Shown here one piece after another: positions 4,870 through 5,705 of a stretch of 5,705 nt of DNA. This stretch comes from Phycisphaerae bacterium (lineage in GTDB: Bacteria > Planctomycetota > Phycisphaerae > Sedimentisphaerales > Anaerobacaceae): NCBI GenBank assembly GCA_030602845.1, contig JAUVYZ010000151.1, forward strand, positions 1-5,705, given 5' to 3'. Position numbers and translations under genes: made by a program. Positions within the stretch are counted from its first letter, which is position 1; every line of letters begins with the position of its first letter. The notes beneath the pieces are model-generated. The model saw only the letters and a program-made list of their open reading frames with translations, searched no databases and was not told where the DNA came from.

Positions 4870-5705
4870 ATGGTTAATAATACGATTACGGCGCCGCGGG
4901 GTTTTCTGGCGGTGGGGGTGCGCTGCGGGATTAAGAAATCGGGTAAGCCCGATTTGGCACTACTTGTCTGTCCGAGCGGTGCGAAGGCGGCGGCGGTCTT
5001 TACAACCAACAAAATCGTATCGGCGGCGGTGATTGTGAGCAAAAAGCATATAAAAAGCCCAAGCATTTCAGCGGTAGTTGTCAATTCCGGCAATGCCAAT
5101 ACCTGTACAGGGCAAAAAGGAATCAAAAACGCAATTACAATGTGCAGCGAAACGGCTGAGCAGATTGTAGTTGAGCCCAAAAATGTTCTCGTTGCTTCGA
5201 CCGGCATTATCGGCGAGCAATTGCCAATCAAAAAAGTTGTTGTAGGCATTTCAAAAGCGGCGGAGAAACTTTCAGCTTCATCTAAAGCCGGGCTGGATTT
5301 TGCAAAGGCGATACTGACGACCGATACCAAGTCAAAACAAGCCATCCGTCGAATCGAAATTTCCGGTAAAAAAATTACCATAGCCGGCGCGGTCAAAGGG
5401 GCCGGTATGATTGCCCCTAATATGGCAACGATACTTTGCTTCATTACAACTGATATCGCTATAAGCAAACCGCTGTTAAGCAAGGCATTGAAGGCCGCTA
5501 TCGACAATTCGCTGAACAAACTTACTGTTGACGGCAATCAAAGCACTAATGATACGGCGATAATTCTTGCCTCCGGTCTGGCTGGCAACCGGCCAATAGT
5601 TGGTCAGTGTCCGCGATATAAAAAATTCGCCGGAGCATTGGCGGATTTGTGCGACGATTTAGTCAAACAGATGGCCCTTGATGCCGAAGGTGCAACGCGG
5701 ATGTT
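4870..5705 (+). CDS. argJ: glutamate N-acetyltransferase ArgJ, 3' truncated by window
   Basis: ArgJ transfers the acetyl group of N-acetylornithine to glutamate, recycling it in the cyclic arginine pathway; some members also use acetyl-CoA. The 278 codons seen are roughly the first two thirds of a protein of about 400 residues, and the frame runs off the window without a stop. Recognisable parts are PRGFLAVGV (9-17), VVNSGNANTCTG (70-81), the oxyanion-hole motif ASTGIIGEQLP (109-119) with Thr111-Gly112, and KGAGMIAPNMAT (176-187). In this family the precursor cleaves itself between Ala186 and Thr187, freeing Thr187 as nucleophile and giving alpha and beta chains. The later VDGNQSTNDTA block (220-230) is the usual conserved loop with a small change. 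AAGG at 4860-4863 is the ribosome binding site, 6 nt before ATG 4870. Confidence 0.96.
   Translation, partial: MVNNTITAPRGFLAVGVRCGIKKSGKPDLALLVCPSGAKAAAVFTTNKIVSAAVIVSKKHIKSPSISAVVVNSGNANTCTGQKGIKNAITMCSETAEQIVVEPKNVLVASTGIIGEQLPIKKVVVGISKAAEKLSASSKAGLDFAKAILTTDTKSKQAIRRIEISGKKITIAGAVKGAGMIAPNMATILCFITTDIAISKPLLSKALKAAIDNSLNKLTVDGNQSTNDTAIILASGLAGNRPIVGQCPRYKKFAGALADLCDDLVKQMALDAEGATRM

Noticed and set aside
4848..5537. A 229-codon minus-strand frame opposite argJ
   Set aside because: The + strand encodes a clear ArgJ with its catalytic motifs; the hydrophobic antisense translation is a shadow.

Overview
The window looks like a stretch of bacterial chromosome, most likely from a member of the Planctomycetota (Phycisphaerae-type). 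That placement is inference. It rests on the 5' array of CCCAAT(T)CAAA units and the ATACGAG-type heptamers, which I recall as common intergenic filler in such assemblies, and on the mixed content of ribosomal, arginine and exported beta-propeller genes. Nothing here fixes the taxon. All recognisable genes are on the + strand.

Layout. Positions 1-448 hold no gene. They contain two imperfect copies of a 122-bp unit with CCCAAT arrays, a heptamer tandem repeat, and then a good sigma-70-type promoter (389-416). Next is the ribosomal pair rplM (uL13, 449-880) and rpsI (uS9, 896-1387). After rpsI there is an intrinsic terminator (1415-1452) whose 5' arm directly follows a candidate extended -10 promoter (1389-1417). 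This would separate the ribosomal unit from argC (1467-2477). Then comes an exported BNR/Asp-box beta-propeller gene (2559-3932), which is strongly G+T-rich at its 5' end and broken by one in-frame TGA at 3522-3524. It is followed by a nitrilase-superfamily carbon-nitrogen hydrolase (3992-4858) and, 11 bp later, by argJ (4870 to the window edge, 3' truncated).

How the genes fit together. ArgC reduces N-acetylglutamyl phosphate, and ArgJ recycles the acetyl group from N-acetylornithine to glutamate, so this is part of a cyclic arginine-biosynthesis cluster. The nitrilase is tightly coupled to argJ and may share its transcript; its substrate is unknown. The propeller gene looks foreign to the cluster in function and base composition, and probably inserted between argC and the nitrilase.

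I found no convincing new multi-gene system. The observations most worth following are the single nonsense codon in the propeller gene, the overlapping terminator and promoter before argC, the duplicated repeat unit upstream of rplM, and the conserved-or-not question for the nitrilase between argC and argJ.
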